This document shows positions 45,254-53,921 of a stretch of DNA of 64,000 bases, one piece after another; the stretch's first letter is position 1, and every line of letters starts with the position of its first letter. Under the pieces are notes generated by a model. The model was not told the DNA's origin. It ran no database searches and was given only the letters and a program-made list of their open reading frames with translations. Both the position numbers and the translations under genes were made by a program. The DNA is from Weeksella virosa DSM 16922 (GTDB lineage Bacteria > Bacteroidota > Bacteroidia > Flavobacteriales > Weeksellaceae): assembly GCF_000189415.1 (NCBI RefSeq), contig NC_015144.1, positions 625,501 to 689,500 on the forward strand, read 5' to 3'.

Positions 45254-46861
45254 TCATTTTCTATCATCCGATAGGGTTTTTATTATAAAACCAAAAGTAA
45301 ACGGTGAAATGGCATCATACACATCATTTAGCCAATCCTTGCCATAATCAAGCCAAAAATCACTAAAATTTACGTGACGCTCTTGTAATTCTCCTTGTGG
45401 GAAAAGTTCATTTTTCAATTTTTTGATTCGATTGCTCAAAGCTTGGTGTTCTTTTATTTCGGCTTTCATCATTCTTTTTTTCAATTTATCAAAGCCCTTC
45501 AATTGTTTTGATCGTTGTGCCTGGAGCATATCCGAAAATGTAGGATTGGTTTGTTCGGCCAATTTTTCTAGCTCATCAAAAAGGTCTATTAGTCGATTCT
45601 CATACGGTAGAATTGTATGATAAACTGTTGATTCTTGCCGCACTTTTTCTCGAACCAATTCATGTATCGGGTAAAATAATTCTTGGTTACTCAACTGCAG
45701 TCGTAGCTGTTTACTGTGTTGCTTTTCTGACAAAAATAATAGTGAGTTTCTGAGAAACAAAAGCGGAAAATCAACGTCCAATTCTACAAAATTCGATTTC
45801 AATTGTAACCAATAGGCCAACTCTCCTCCACCACCAATATAAGCAACATTCGGTAAAATAACTTCTTGATAAACTGGCCGAAGTACTACATTCGGGCTGA
45901 ATTTTTCTGGGTATGCGTACAATTCATCTATAATTTCTTTACGATAAAAAGATAAATTAGTATTCAGTACCATAAAACGACCCTCCTCCTCAACAATTCT
46001 TTCTCGCTTAGAGCCATGTAAATAGAATAAATTTATCGGTCTAGGATATACTTGGATCGTATAGCCTAAATCGTGTAACGCTGCGCTTTGCTCTTGTATT
46101 TTTGTTTGGGAAGATTGTTCGATGAGCTCTTTCTCGAAGATTGGAATCATTTCTTTCTTCAGTCGAGCATCATCTCCATCCAAACATAAAATCCCGTACT
46201 CTCCTAATAATTCTTGCACAAAAATTCTTGTAGCTTGAGAGAGATTTTTGGCCGAGCAATAACTTTTATCTATTATTTTTTTCAACTCTTTTTTCCGTTC
46301 ACTTTCCGGGAAAAAATTCAAAAAAGCATCCACCACTTCTTCTATACCTTCTAAGCTCAATCGGCCGACTGCTCCGCCATGAGGATGTTCCCAGATGAAT
46401 TTTCTGTTCTGAAAATTAAAATGATTAATCTCCTCAAAATCATGATCTTCTGTTGCCATCCAAAAAATTGGCACAAACGAATATTTCTTTTGTGATTCGT
46501 TCAACGAGGCACACATTTTTATGGTTTGAAGAATTTTATAGAAGAAAAAAACTGGTCCTGTCAACAAGTTCAATTGATGTCCGGTGGTAATGGTCAACGT
46601 ATGGCTATTTTTCAGTAATTCTATATTTTCTCGTTGTTTTTGGGTAAGAGAAATTTCCGAATATTGAGCTTGTAAACGCTCTACCAAAAGCTCTCTACGA
46701 GAATAAGAACGTAGTTTTTTTTCGGCTTGTTTTAAGAGGTTTTCTTCATTTGGATACGCTTGATAAAATGGCTCCACGTTTTCATTTTTCGAGAGATAAT
46801 CTACCATCAAAGTAGTAAAAGACTGACTCTCACTTAGTGTAATTATCGGATTGTTCATCAT
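45254..46861 (-). CDS. bshC: Bacillithiol biosynthesis cysteine-adding enzyme BshC
   Basis: A 535-residue protein of normal BshC length. It shows the family blocks TITTGHQLNLLTGPVFFFYK, VPIFWMATEDHDFEEI, VLRPVYQEVILPNVAYIGGGGELAYW and a long coiled-coil stretch around residues 390-470. It adds cysteine to glucosaminyl-malate to finish bacillithiol, the low-molecular-weight thiol used by Firmicutes and by many Bacteroidota in place of glutathione. The start codon overlaps the stop of the phosphodiesterase gene downstream by 4 bp (46858-46861). No bshA or bshB is visible in this window. Confidence 0.95.
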   Translation of the reverse strand: MMNNPIITLSESQSFTTLMVDYLSKNENVEPFYQAYPNEENLLKQAEKKLRSYSRRELLVERLQAQYSEISLTQKQRENIELLKNSHTLTITTGHQLNLLTGPVFFFYKILQTIKMCASLNESQKKYSFVPIFWMATEDHDFEEINHFNFQNRKFIWEHPHGGAVGRLSLEGIEEVVDAFLNFFPESERKKELKKIIDKSYCSAKNLSQATRIFVQELLGEYGILCLDGDDARLKKEMIPIFEKELIEQSSQTKIQEQSAALHDLGYTIQVYPRPINLFYLHGSKRERIVEEEGRFMVLNTNLSFYRKEIIDELYAYPEKFSPNVVLRPVYQEVILPNVAYIGGGGELAYWLQLKSNFVELDVDFPLLFLRNSLLFLSEKQHSKQLRLQLSNQELFYPIHELVREKVRQESTVYHTILPYENRLIDLFDELEKLAEQTNPTFSDMLQAQRSKQLKGFDKLKKRMMKAEIKEHQALSNRIKKLKNELFPQGELQERHVNFSDFWLDYGKDWLNDVYDAISPFTFGFIIKTLSDDRK

Positions 46862-47727
46862 TTATTTATCGTTTCTAAAACAGCCAAAGGACGATCCGTT
46901 GCAAAAATATCTACCCCCATTTTCTCATATTCTTGGTAACGGCTATTGCCTCTTTTTTCGGCTTGTTTATCCAAGTTACCCAAAGTACCTAAAATGACCA
47001 TGATATCCTCCTGATGAATTTTTTGGTACAATGATTTGTCAGACAAGCGAGTTCCGGTAAAGGCAATCATTCGATTACTCGGTATATCAGACTCTAATAA
47101 ATCATTCAATTCTCGCTCATTTCGCATATTTACAGACAACATCATTTCGGGGGCTAACCGATGAAGTTTCTCTGCCTGTCCGACCGAATAACTCACCAAA
47201 ATACATTGTTGTTCCATTTTATTTTTGCGAATCACATCTATCAACTGTTGGTAATCGACGGTCTTTTTAATATCTACCATAAAATAGAGCATTTTATCTT
47301 TTCCCCATTGCAAAGCCTCCTCGAAGGTCGGAACTTGATAGTCGGTTTGGTTTCCGAAATCATCCATCAAAAAATATTTTTTTATCGTAGACAAACTTAC
47401 CTGATTTACATCTTGCCTCGCCGTAGTAGTGCGCTGCAAAGAGTTATCGTGCATCAAAATTAATTGTTTATCTTGAGTACTAGAAATATCAATCTCGAAA
47501 ATGTTAATCCCTTTTTGGTATAAAAATTCCATGGTTTCTATACAGTTTTCTGGATAATTTTCTAGGCCACTCCCGCCTCGGTGTGCACTAACTAAGGTTT
47601 TGGTTTTGTTGGCATAAGAAAAATCTTCGGTAGAATTTGGTATGATATTTTCTATAGTAATAGAGGGTTTACATTGTAGAAAAAGAAACAATGCAGAAAA
47701 CAATGTATATCGTAAAATCAATTTCAT
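46858..47727 (-). CDS. Glycerophosphodiester phosphodiesterase family lipoprotein
   Basis: A 289-residue GDPD. The N terminus MKLILRYTLFSALFLFLQC ends in a lipobox-like Cys, so a membrane-anchored lipoprotein is likely. Active-site motifs are SAHRGGSGLENYPENC, IFEIDIS and LMHDNSLQRTT (His, Glu/Asp and His of the family). It cleaves glycerophosphodiesters to glycerol 3-phosphate and an alcohol. I start at ATG 47727, since the longer frame adds 45 residues without a usable signal. It ends with ATGA overlap into bshC's start, but note bshC is read next only if transcription continues leftwards from here. Confidence 0.9.
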   Translation of the reverse strand: MKLILRYTLFSALFLFLQCKPSITIENIIPNSTEDFSYANKTKTLVSAHRGGSGLENYPENCIETMEFLYQKGINIFEIDISSTQDKQLILMHDNSLQRTTTARQDVNQVSLSTIKKYFLMDDFGNQTDYQVPTFEEALQWGKDKMLYFMVDIKKTVDYQQLIDVIRKNKMEQQCILVSYSVGQAEKLHRLAPEMMLSVNMRNERELNDLLESDIPSNRMIAFTGTRLSDKSLYQKIHQEDIMVILGTLGNLDKQAEKRGNSRYQEYEKMGVDIFATDRPLAVLETINK

Positions 47728-47789
47728 ATAAAAATATATAAATGTGAACCACAAAATTAGATGTTTAATTTTAAAATAAATGCAGCAAA

Positions 47790-48203
47790 ATGGGTTTAAA
47801 ATCATTTGTAAAAAAAATAGCAGACAGTGCAGAGAACCAAGCGCACCGTTTGTTCCATACACTAGAAGACGTAAGACACGAGGCGTCTAAGCTTGCGATC
47901 GACATAGCAATAGAAGGTATCGACATGACACAAAAAGCCTTGAAGAAATTTGATGAAAAATCGGATGAAGTATATGAAAAAGCTAAAGAAAGTGCATCAA
48001 AACTAAAAGATAAATTAGAAGAAGAAACAAAAGATGTTCGCGAATTAGCCGAAGACCAATACCAAAAAACAAAAGATTTGGTACAAGATAAAATGAAAAC
48101 GGCAGAAGACAAAATGCACAAAAAAAGTGCAGATTTAGCAGAGAAGGTAAATGATACCATCGATGAGATAAGTGAAAAACTAGACAAAGAAAAAGAAGAA
48201 TGA
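47790..48203 (+). CDS. Highly charged helical protein, unknown function
   Basis: A 137-residue protein with almost no hydrophobic core. After MGLKSFVKKIADSAENQAH it is a run of amphipathic, Lys/Glu-rich heptads (residues about 55-137: KESASKLKDKLEEETK and similar) likely to form a long coiled coil. It resembles apolipoprotein-like, YtxH/LEA-type stress proteins in composition only. It has no signal peptide or membrane span. Another helical protein gene follows 104 bp downstream. Confidence 0.75.
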   Translation: MGLKSFVKKIADSAENQAHRLFHTLEDVRHEASKLAIDIAIEGIDMTQKALKKFDEKSDEVYEKAKESASKLKDKLEEETKDVRELAEDQYQKTKDLVQDKMKTAEDKMHKKSADLAEKVNDTIDEISEKLDKEKEE

Positions 48204-48307
48204 TCTATTCTACTTTTTTAGTGATGATGTTTTGGGGACAATATTCTCTACCCAATTGTATTGTTTGGACTGATTTTTGCTAACTCTGCAAAGATTAATT
48301 TAAGAAT

Positions 48308-49261
48308 ATGGAAAATAATTTAAATGATTACAGCAGACAAAATCGTCCGCGAGATATTGCTATTTGGGTATTAGCCATATTGCTTTTGTTATCTATTGGT
48401 TTTATTATTTACCAAAATATTAATTACAAAATAGACAACTCTTCCCTCACAATAGACGCCAATGATCTAGAGCGTAGCCGAGAAATACTGAAACAAGAAT
48501 TACGCATCTTACGGTCTGATTACGAAGACATGAAAAAAGTTGCCAAAGAACAAGACTCTACCATAAATGATAGAGATATAGCTATTTTCGAGAAGCAAAA
48601 ACAAATACAAAGTATTCTTAATAAACAAAACATTAACGAAGACGAATTGCAAAAAGCCCGAAAATTGATTTTATCGTTACAAACCGACATAGCAGATTAT
48701 AAGCAGCAGATTGCAAAATTAACGTACGAGAACAAGAAACTAAATGCCGAAAATTTAGCGCTTAACACCTCGAAAGATTCTATCAGAAAAGAAAAAGACA
48801 AAACAGAAAACGTACTCCAAAAAACAAAAGACGCTTATATAGACCACCAAGAAAAAGTAAATGCAACCTTATCCTTATCGAACTATAAAATAAAAGGAAT
48901 CAATGTTCGCCGTGGCGGGAAAGAAATAGAGACAACCCGAGCTAAACGAATAGACAAAGTTCGTGTTTCGTTTGATATTGACGAAAACGAAAGCGCTTCT
49001 GGAGAAAAAACATTATACATTGCTGTTCATAAACCTGATGGTTCTTTAGGGATTTTCGACGGTGCACAAAACGGAAATTTAGTTTTGAGAAATAACAATG
49101 AAATAAAGTTTTCGGACAAAATACAAATCAACTACACTCAAGGAGAAGCACAAACGGTTTCTTTCGATTGGATAGATTATGATTTCCCAAAAGGAAAATA
49201 TGATATAGATGTCTATGAAAATGGTTTCAAGATTGGACAATCTACAATAGAGTTGCGCTAA
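48308..49261 (+). CDS. Membrane-anchored coiled-coil protein, unknown function
   Basis: A 317-residue protein. A single membrane span (IAIWVLAILLLLSIGFIIY, about residues 18-36) is followed by a coiled coil from about 55 to 185 rich in Glu, Lys and Gln, then a C-terminal beta-rich domain of about 120 residues (INVRRGGKEIETTRAKRIDKV, SFDIDENESASGEKTLYIAV). The domain should face the periplasm. I recognise it as a common Flavobacteriia protein without an assigned function. A terminator follows. Confidence 0.8.
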   Translation: MENNLNDYSRQNRPRDIAIWVLAILLLLSIGFIIYQNINYKIDNSSLTIDANDLERSREILKQELRILRSDYEDMKKVAKEQDSTINDRDIAIFEKQKQIQSILNKQNINEDELQKARKLILSLQTDIADYKQQIAKLTYENKKLNAENLALNTSKDSIRKEKDKTENVLQKTKDAYIDHQEKVNATLSLSNYKIKGINVRRGGKEIETTRAKRIDKVRVSFDIDENESASGEKTLYIAVHKPDGSLGIFDGAQNGNLVLRNNNEIKFSDKIQINYTQGEAQTVSFDWIDYDFPKGKYDIDVYENGFKIGQSTIELR

Positions 49262-49304
49262 GAGCAAATAAGCATCTATAAAGCTCTTATCGGTATAAAT
49301 AATC

Positions 49305-49342
49305 AAAAAGCCAGAATAGCATTGTACTCTTCTGGCTTTTTT
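49305..49342. terminator. Intrinsic terminator between converging genes
   Basis: AAAAAGCCAGAA and TTCTGGCTTTTTT form a 12-bp stem around TAGCATTGTACTC. It lies between the coiled-coil protein gene and the beta-lactamase-like gene. Confidence 0.85.
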
Positions 49343-49364
49343 ACTGAAAAATATTATTTCTTGT

Positions 49365-50624
49365 TCATCTTGCTTTTTTCACAGGAACACTATCTGAAGC
49401 TGGTCCGCCACCATCCATAACGTTGGATGCTTTTAATGTTATCGGATAAGAACGACTCATCACGCCAACCAATTTAAAAGCATCGTAGATCTTTCTATTT
49501 TGCTGATTTCCTAAGGCAATAATTGCAACTCTATTTTTTATATCGTGTACATAAACACTATAATTACCGTGCCACCAACCATTATGATACATAAATTTTC
49601 CGCCGTCTGGATATTCCATCATACGAAAACCTAAACCGTAATTTTTTATCCCTTTACTCTCGTAACTATATCCTGTAAACGCTTCCTTCATCAAATTTTT
49701 AGGCAAGAATTTTTTAGAGTACATCGCATAATCTAATCGATAAATATCGCGCGGCGTAGAATAAATATTTTTATCTCCATACACTTTATCGAGATGATCC
49801 CAAGCCCATTTCTTACCCTTGAAACCGTATGAAGAAGAAACTTTATCTTTATCCTTATCAAACTCGAAAACAAACGTATGTTCCATGCCAAGTGGATCGA
49901 AAAGCATGTATTTCATTGCTTTTGGGTAGGACATCCCCGTAAATTTTTCTATCATCAAGGCCAATAACGCATAATTGGTATTCGAATATGCAAATTTAGT
50001 TCCGGGCTTGCTAAGCAAAGGTATCTGATGATTTGTAAATATTTCTAAAACCTCTTGATTGGAGATTTGTTTAGTTTTGTCCCACAACTTCATATTATCA
50101 ATAACGTAAGCATAATTGGGTAAACCGCTTCGGTGATTGAGTAAGTTTCTCACCGTTGTTTCTGGATAAGGAAAACTCGGTAGAATACTTTGCACGGTTT
50201 GGTCTAATGTGAGTTTTTTATGTTCGACCAATTTCAAGATGGCCAATGATGTCATAACCTTTGACACCGATGCAATATGGATTGGCGTTTCTGCAGTAAG
50301 TGGAATATTCTTTTCTACATCGGCAAAACCATCATACGCCTCGAAAAGAATCAAACCATTTTTGGCAACCAACATACCTCCACTAACTGGCTCGGTTTGC
50401 CAATAATCTCGATGAAAATTGTACAAGACTTTTCGGTAATCGTAAATTTCTTTTTTAGGAAGAGGGTGAAATTTTATGGCTGTAAACCAGTTCATCGAAT
50501 CGAATCTTGGGGGTGCATTAGGATCTATTTTGATTGTTTTTTTTTCTTCTTTTTCTTCTTTTTTACACTGGGAGAATGTTGCAATGATGGTGGTTAAGCT
50601 AAGGGCGACAATCAAATTTTTCAT
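49365..50624 (-). CDS. Class C beta-lactamase-like serine hydrolase (lipoprotein)
   Basis: A 419-residue protein. MKNLIVALSLTTIIATFSQC is a lipoprotein signal with Cys20 followed by a Lys/Glu-rich linker. The penicillin-binding fold follows: HIASVSKVM with the SxxK nucleophile, YSNTNYAL with YxN, and YHNGWWHGN supplying the HxG third motif. The family includes esterases, D-amino-acid peptidases and AmpC-type beta-lactamases; this member more likely acts on peptides or esters than as a resistance gene, which is inference. It is the last conserved gene left of the island. Confidence 0.88.
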   Translation of the reverse strand: MKNLIVALSLTTIIATFSQCKKEEKEEKKTIKIDPNAPPRFDSMNWFTAIKFHPLPKKEIYDYRKVLYNFHRDYWQTEPVSGGMLVAKNGLILFEAYDGFADVEKNIPLTAETPIHIASVSKVMTSLAILKLVEHKKLTLDQTVQSILPSFPYPETTVRNLLNHRSGLPNYAYVIDNMKLWDKTKQISNQEVLEIFTNHQIPLLSKPGTKFAYSNTNYALLALMIEKFTGMSYPKAMKYMLFDPLGMEHTFVFEFDKDKDKVSSSYGFKGKKWAWDHLDKVYGDKNIYSTPRDIYRLDYAMYSKKFLPKNLMKEAFTGYSYESKGIKNYGLGFRMMEYPDGGKFMYHNGWWHGNYSVYVHDIKNRVAIIALGNQQNRKIYDAFKLVGVMSRSYPITLKASNVMDGGGPASDSVPVKKAR

Positions 50625-50721
50625 ACTATCATAAATATTACAACCTAAAAAAGGAAAACAAATCTAAACTATAAGTCGGAAGTGTAAAAACAGATAGCTG
50701 ATTTTAGCAAAAAAATAACAA

Positions 50722-50787
50722 TTAACGTAATTTCTGCGAGAAGTATTCGCCCACAACAATGCTCGTCGCCATAGCAACATTTAGGCT
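50722..50787 (-). pseudogene. Displaced 3' end of the trmH-family gene
   Basis: Twenty-one codons and a stop, SLNVAMATSIVVGEYFSQKLR, match the last 21 residues of the intact RNA methyltransferase at 56258-56992 (18 of 21 identical). The DNA matches at about 48 of 66 bases, with most differences silent, so the two ends are related but diverged. No upstream part of the gene is present; the XRE gene's stop begins 2 bp beyond. It is best explained as the original 3' end, pushed aside when a segment carrying its own version was inserted. Confidence 0.85.
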
Positions 50788-50788
50788 C

Positions 50789-51142
50789 TTAGTTTTTTAA
50801 TTCTTTTTTGATTAATTGAATAAATATTTGAAATACTTCTTTCAATTGATTAATTAATTCTTCTTGATTTTCATTAATTTTAGAATTCACAACCCAATGA
50901 TTGTTATTCACATTAGGCGAATTAACGATGGTTGTTTTTGATTCTTCAAAATCGATAATATCCATTGGATTTACTTGAAGAATCTCAATTACTTTTCCTA
51001 ATTTTTCAACATCAAAAGTCGTCTCTCCATTTTCTAAACGGCTATATTGCGATTGAGAAATATCCATAACTTCTGCCATAAACTCTTGAGAATATCCTTT
51101 GTTTAATCTCACTTCACATATTTTATGATGTTTAACTTTCAT
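50789..51142 (-). CDS. XRE-family transcriptional regulator
   Basis: A 117-residue protein. Residues about 10-65 are a helix-turn-helix of the Cro/CI (HTH_3) type: RLNKGYSQEFMAEVMDISQSQYSRLENGE. The C terminus is helical (NQEELINQLKEVFQIFIQLI) and may dimerise. The start at ATG 51142 fits the family; the 49 residues that an upstream in-frame start would add are unconserved. It is divergent from the small peptide gene, with 192 bp of shared upstream DNA, so it may regulate that gene and the receptor operon. Confidence 0.88.
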   Translation of the reverse strand: MKVKHHKICEVRLNKGYSQEFMAEVMDISQSQYSRLENGETTFDVEKLGKVIEILQVNPMDIIDFEESKTTIVNSPNVNNNHWVVNSKINENQEELINQLKEVFQIFIQLIKKELKN

Positions 51143-51334
51143 AATGATTTTTTTCAAATGTAAGATAATATTAAGAATATAATATGCACATTGCGGATAA
51201 GGATATTTATAAAATAGGTAAAATATGCTTAGAATGAATAAGGCTGCAAGTGTTTTATCTTTAGGTTTAGGAAAAAATAAACCATTCAAGTATATTTATT
51301 AGAACTATTTTATTATTTTTAAAATCTTAAACAC

Positions 51335-51597
51335 ATGAAGAGAATTATTTTAACAAGTGTCTTTGCACTTATGGGAACATTTGCTTTTGCAAACAACAGT
51401 AACAAAACCATTTCCACTGAAGATTTGGGTAATGGATATCAAGTAGAATTGATTTATGATGAAAGTCTTGCTTGCTGTACAGCGACCGTTATAATGGGCA
51501 GTACGTAACGCATTATACTTCATGCGATATGTCTACAACGATGAATTGTATTTTTGTACAAGCTTTAGCAGAGGCATTTATCCGTGGTCAAGAATAA
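51335..51597 (+). pseudogene. Small exported Cys-containing peptide, frameshifted
   Basis: From ATG 51335 a signal peptide (first about 19 residues, MKRIILTSVFALMGTFAFA) leads to NNSNKTISTEDLGNGYQVE and LACCTATV; this frame stops at TAA 51506-51508 (57 codons). Near 51490 the other frame continues NGQYVTHYTSCDMSTTMNCIFVQALAEAFIRGQE to 51597. Adding one T (GTTTATAAT for GTTATAAT) would join them into an about 88-residue exported peptide with Cys at CC, C and C. I infer a single-base deletion. It lies ahead of the GLPGLI and receptor genes, after a terminator hairpin. No family is recognised. Confidence 0.7.
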
Positions 51598-51614
51598 GAA
51601 GTGAAATTTAAAAA

Positions 51615-51646
51615 AATAAGCCTTCATTCATTTTGAAGGCTTATTG
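51615..51646 (+). terminator. Intrinsic terminator after the small peptide gene
   Basis: AATAAGCCTTCA and TGAAGGCTTATT form a 12-bp stem around TTCATTT, followed by an A/T-rich stretch, 18 bp past the frameshifted gene's end. It could attenuate transcription into the GLPGLI gene, whose start is 21 bp on. Confidence 0.75.
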
Positions 51647-51667
51647 ATTATAAAATTTTATCCTGTT

Positions 51668-52402
51668 ATGAAATTATTTTTTTTTGTTTTTATTAATGTA
51701 ATCCTATCTAATTGTATTTTTGGACAATACCTCAAAGTTTCTTACAATTATAATACTAATATAGCTGATGTTTCTATGTCTTTTCAGGCAAACTCAGAAC
51801 TTATATTGGATGAATCAAAATCTATTTATAAAATTGATTTTGCTAATTCAAATTCATCTATGATTGATGATGAAAGCGTTTTTGTGGTAAAACCTAAAAA
51901 GGGAGAAGTATTTTATTATAAAGATTACAATACAGATTCTATTTATTATGATAATGTTGTGATTTTTCGTCATTATCCTACCAAGGATCCTCTTAATATA
52001 TTTAAATGGGAATTAACATCTGAAACGAAAAAAATCTTAGGATATGAATGTCAAAAGGCTGTGATGCAGCACTACGGCAGAATATATGAAGCTTATTTTA
52101 CTACAGAATTAGAATTCAATAGAGGTGGACCATGGAAATTTGATGGTTTACCAGGAGTAATTTTAGAAATAAAATCCAAAGACAATTATTTATCGATTAC
52201 AGCCAATGAGATTCAATTAAAAAATGAATCTATCATAATTAACAATCCTTATCCAAAGAAACAAAAATATATTGATTTCTTAGAATATAAGCGTTTATTC
52301 AACCAAAAATACAAAGAAAATAATAAAACTGAAATCACAAGTGATGGAGGTACAGTTACACAGAGTTCTCCAAAATGCCATATAGAATGTTTAGTTGACT
52401 AA
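51668..52402 (+). CDS. GLPGLI family exported protein
   Basis: A 244-residue member of the same family as the protein at 10.9 kb. The signal peptide (first about 18 residues, MKLFFFVFINVILSNCIFG) is followed by GLPGVILEIKSKDNYLSI, a close variant of the family motif. I start at ATG 51668; a frame opening 24 bp earlier lacks a better signal. Its end overlaps the receptor gene by 8 bp, so the two are translationally coupled. The local DNA is markedly AT-rich. Confidence 0.9.
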   Translation: MKLFFFVFINVILSNCIFGQYLKVSYNYNTNIADVSMSFQANSELILDESKSIYKIDFANSNSSMIDDESVFVVKPKKGEVFYYKDYNTDSIYYDNVVIFRHYPTKDPLNIFKWELTSETKKILGYECQKAVMQHYGRIYEAYFTTELEFNRGGPWKFDGLPGVILEIKSKDNYLSITANEIQLKNESIIINNPYPKKQKYIDFLEYKRLFNQKYKENNKTEITSDGGTVTQSSPKCHIECLVD

Positions 52403-52836
52403 ATTGTACTGTGTGAATAAAATAATTCTATTATATATTTTTTTGTTGTCCTCTTTTTGCAATGCTCAATCTTTTATAGGTCATGTGAGAGATGAAACAG
52501 GATTTGACCTACCGAATGTATCTGTCTTATTAAAAAATCCTAAAACTTCATTAGTTAATAATTTCACAACTACACAAAAAAATGGCACATATGCTCTAAA
52601 CTCTTTAATAGATTTTGATAGTATTCATATCGAATTCAAAAAAACAGGCTATGTTACAGAATTTATTAAACTATCTAAAGAAGCATTAGATATAGAAAAT
52701 AAATTAAACATTGTTTTGTACAAATCTGATTTCGAATTAAAAGAGGTTTTGGTAAAAGGACAAAAAGCAGTTTATACCAAAAACGATACTACATTTGTAA
52801 GTTCCCCGTTTTTCCAACAGTTCAAAACTAAGCAAA

Positions 52837-53634
52837 TTATGCACTTCTTTTCAATTTAAATTCTATCGGTGAACAATCTCCTAAACTTGAATGTGGGTGA
52901 TTATGATTGTAATCCTCCATCCAATCTTGAGCGAGAGTTCTTGCCTGTTCGATATTTTCAAATAGGTAAGCATCCAGTACATCTTCCCGAAAGGTTTTGT
53001 TGAACCTTTCACAAAATCCGTTCTGCATGGGTTTTCCTTTCTGGATTCGGATATGCCGGATCGAGGAGTTGGAGCAAAAGCCCTCAAAAGCTTTTGCGAT
53101 GAACTCCGTGCCGTTGTCCGTACGGATGTTGGTTGGTTTTCCATACCACTCAATGAGCCTTTGCACGAGTTTAACTACTTTCTCTGAAGGAAAACTATAG
53201 TCTATTTCGCACATTAATGCCTCCCGGTTGTAATCGTCTATCACGTTCAGTATCCGAATCTTTCTGCCGTTCTCCAACACATCACTCATAAAATCCATGC
53301 TCCAGGTAATATTGGATGCAATCGGCTGCAATAAGTATTCTTTGTCCGGATTGGGGATGCGACGTTTGATTTTTCTTCTGCGTTTGTTCAGTCCTAATTT
53401 ACGGTAAATCCTCTCAATGCGTTTATGGTTCCACCCATAACCTTCCTTTCTGATGCGTTTAGTGTATTCCGGACAACCTCTTGACGGAAGTTTTTCGGCA
53501 TAATAAAGCAATCGACGCTCTACTTCTGTATCGTCCTTGATGCTTTGATAATAATATCCCGAACGTTCCAATCCGATGATGCGACAGGCTCTGGCAGTAC
53601 TGATTTGTTTGTCATCTTTTAATTCTTCTGCCAA
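52837..53634 (-). CDS. IS3-family transposase OrfB (integrase core)
   Basis: A 265-residue DDE transposase part. WSMDFMSDVL gives the first Asp, RTDNGTEF the second and FCERFNKTFREDVLD the Glu. The N-terminal HTH_21 (GYYYQS, RRIGRIYRKLG-type region HKRIERIYRKLGLNKRRRK) precedes the rve core. It is expressed mainly as a fusion with OrfA through -1 frameshifting; the reading frame is open upstream of this Met back to the slip site. Confidence 0.93.
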   Translation of the reverse strand: MAEELKDDKQISTARACRIIGLERSGYYYQSIKDDTEVERRLLYYAEKLPSRGCPEYTKRIRKEGYGWNHKRIERIYRKLGLNKRRRKIKRRIPNPDKEYLLQPIASNITWSMDFMSDVLENGRKIRILNVIDDYNREALMCEIDYSFPSEKVVKLVQRLIEWYGKPTNIRTDNGTEFIAKAFEGFCSNSSIRHIRIQKGKPMQNGFCERFNKTFREDVLDAYLFENIEQARTLAQDWMEDYNHNHPHSSLGDCSPIEFKLKRSA

Positions 53635-53654
53635 TTCTCTTTTCTGACAGAGCC

Positions 53655-53921
53655 CTAAAGCTTTTTTTCGATGACCTCTTTTAAAATACTATGATCCAAA
53701 CTCAAATCGGCATACATCTTCTTCAAGCGGGCATTTTCTCGCTCCAATTCCTTGAATTGACGCAACATTTCTTGATCCATGCCACCATATTTGCGCTTCC
53801 ACAAATAAAAGGTATTTGGACTGATGGATAATTCTCGGCATATATCGGATGCCTTTTTTCCAGCTTCATGCTCCTTGAGTACTTGACTGATTTGTGTTTC
53901 TGTAAATCTTGACTTTTTCAT
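53655..53921 (-). CDS. IS3-family transposase OrfA (DNA-binding HTH)
   Basis: An 88-residue helix-turn-helix protein (HTH_8 type): SRFTETQISQVLKEHEAG, ICRELSISPNTFYLWKRKYGG, then a leucine-zipper stretch and EVIEKKL at the end. A run of seven A followed by G (minus strand 53668-53661, frame A-AAA-AAG) precedes the stop; a -1 slip there continues as KKALGLCQKRELAEELKDD into OrfB. This is the usual OrfAB arrangement. Confidence 0.92.
   Translation of the reverse strand: MKKSRFTETQISQVLKEHEAGKKASDICRELSISPNTFYLWKRKYGGMDQEMLRQFKELERENARLKKMYADLSLDHSILKEVIEKKL

Noticed and set aside
49365-50624. Antibiotic-resistance beta-lactamase
   Set aside because: It has the class C fold motifs but also a lipoprotein anchor and sequence features of the broad esterase/peptidase group; nothing shows resistance activity.
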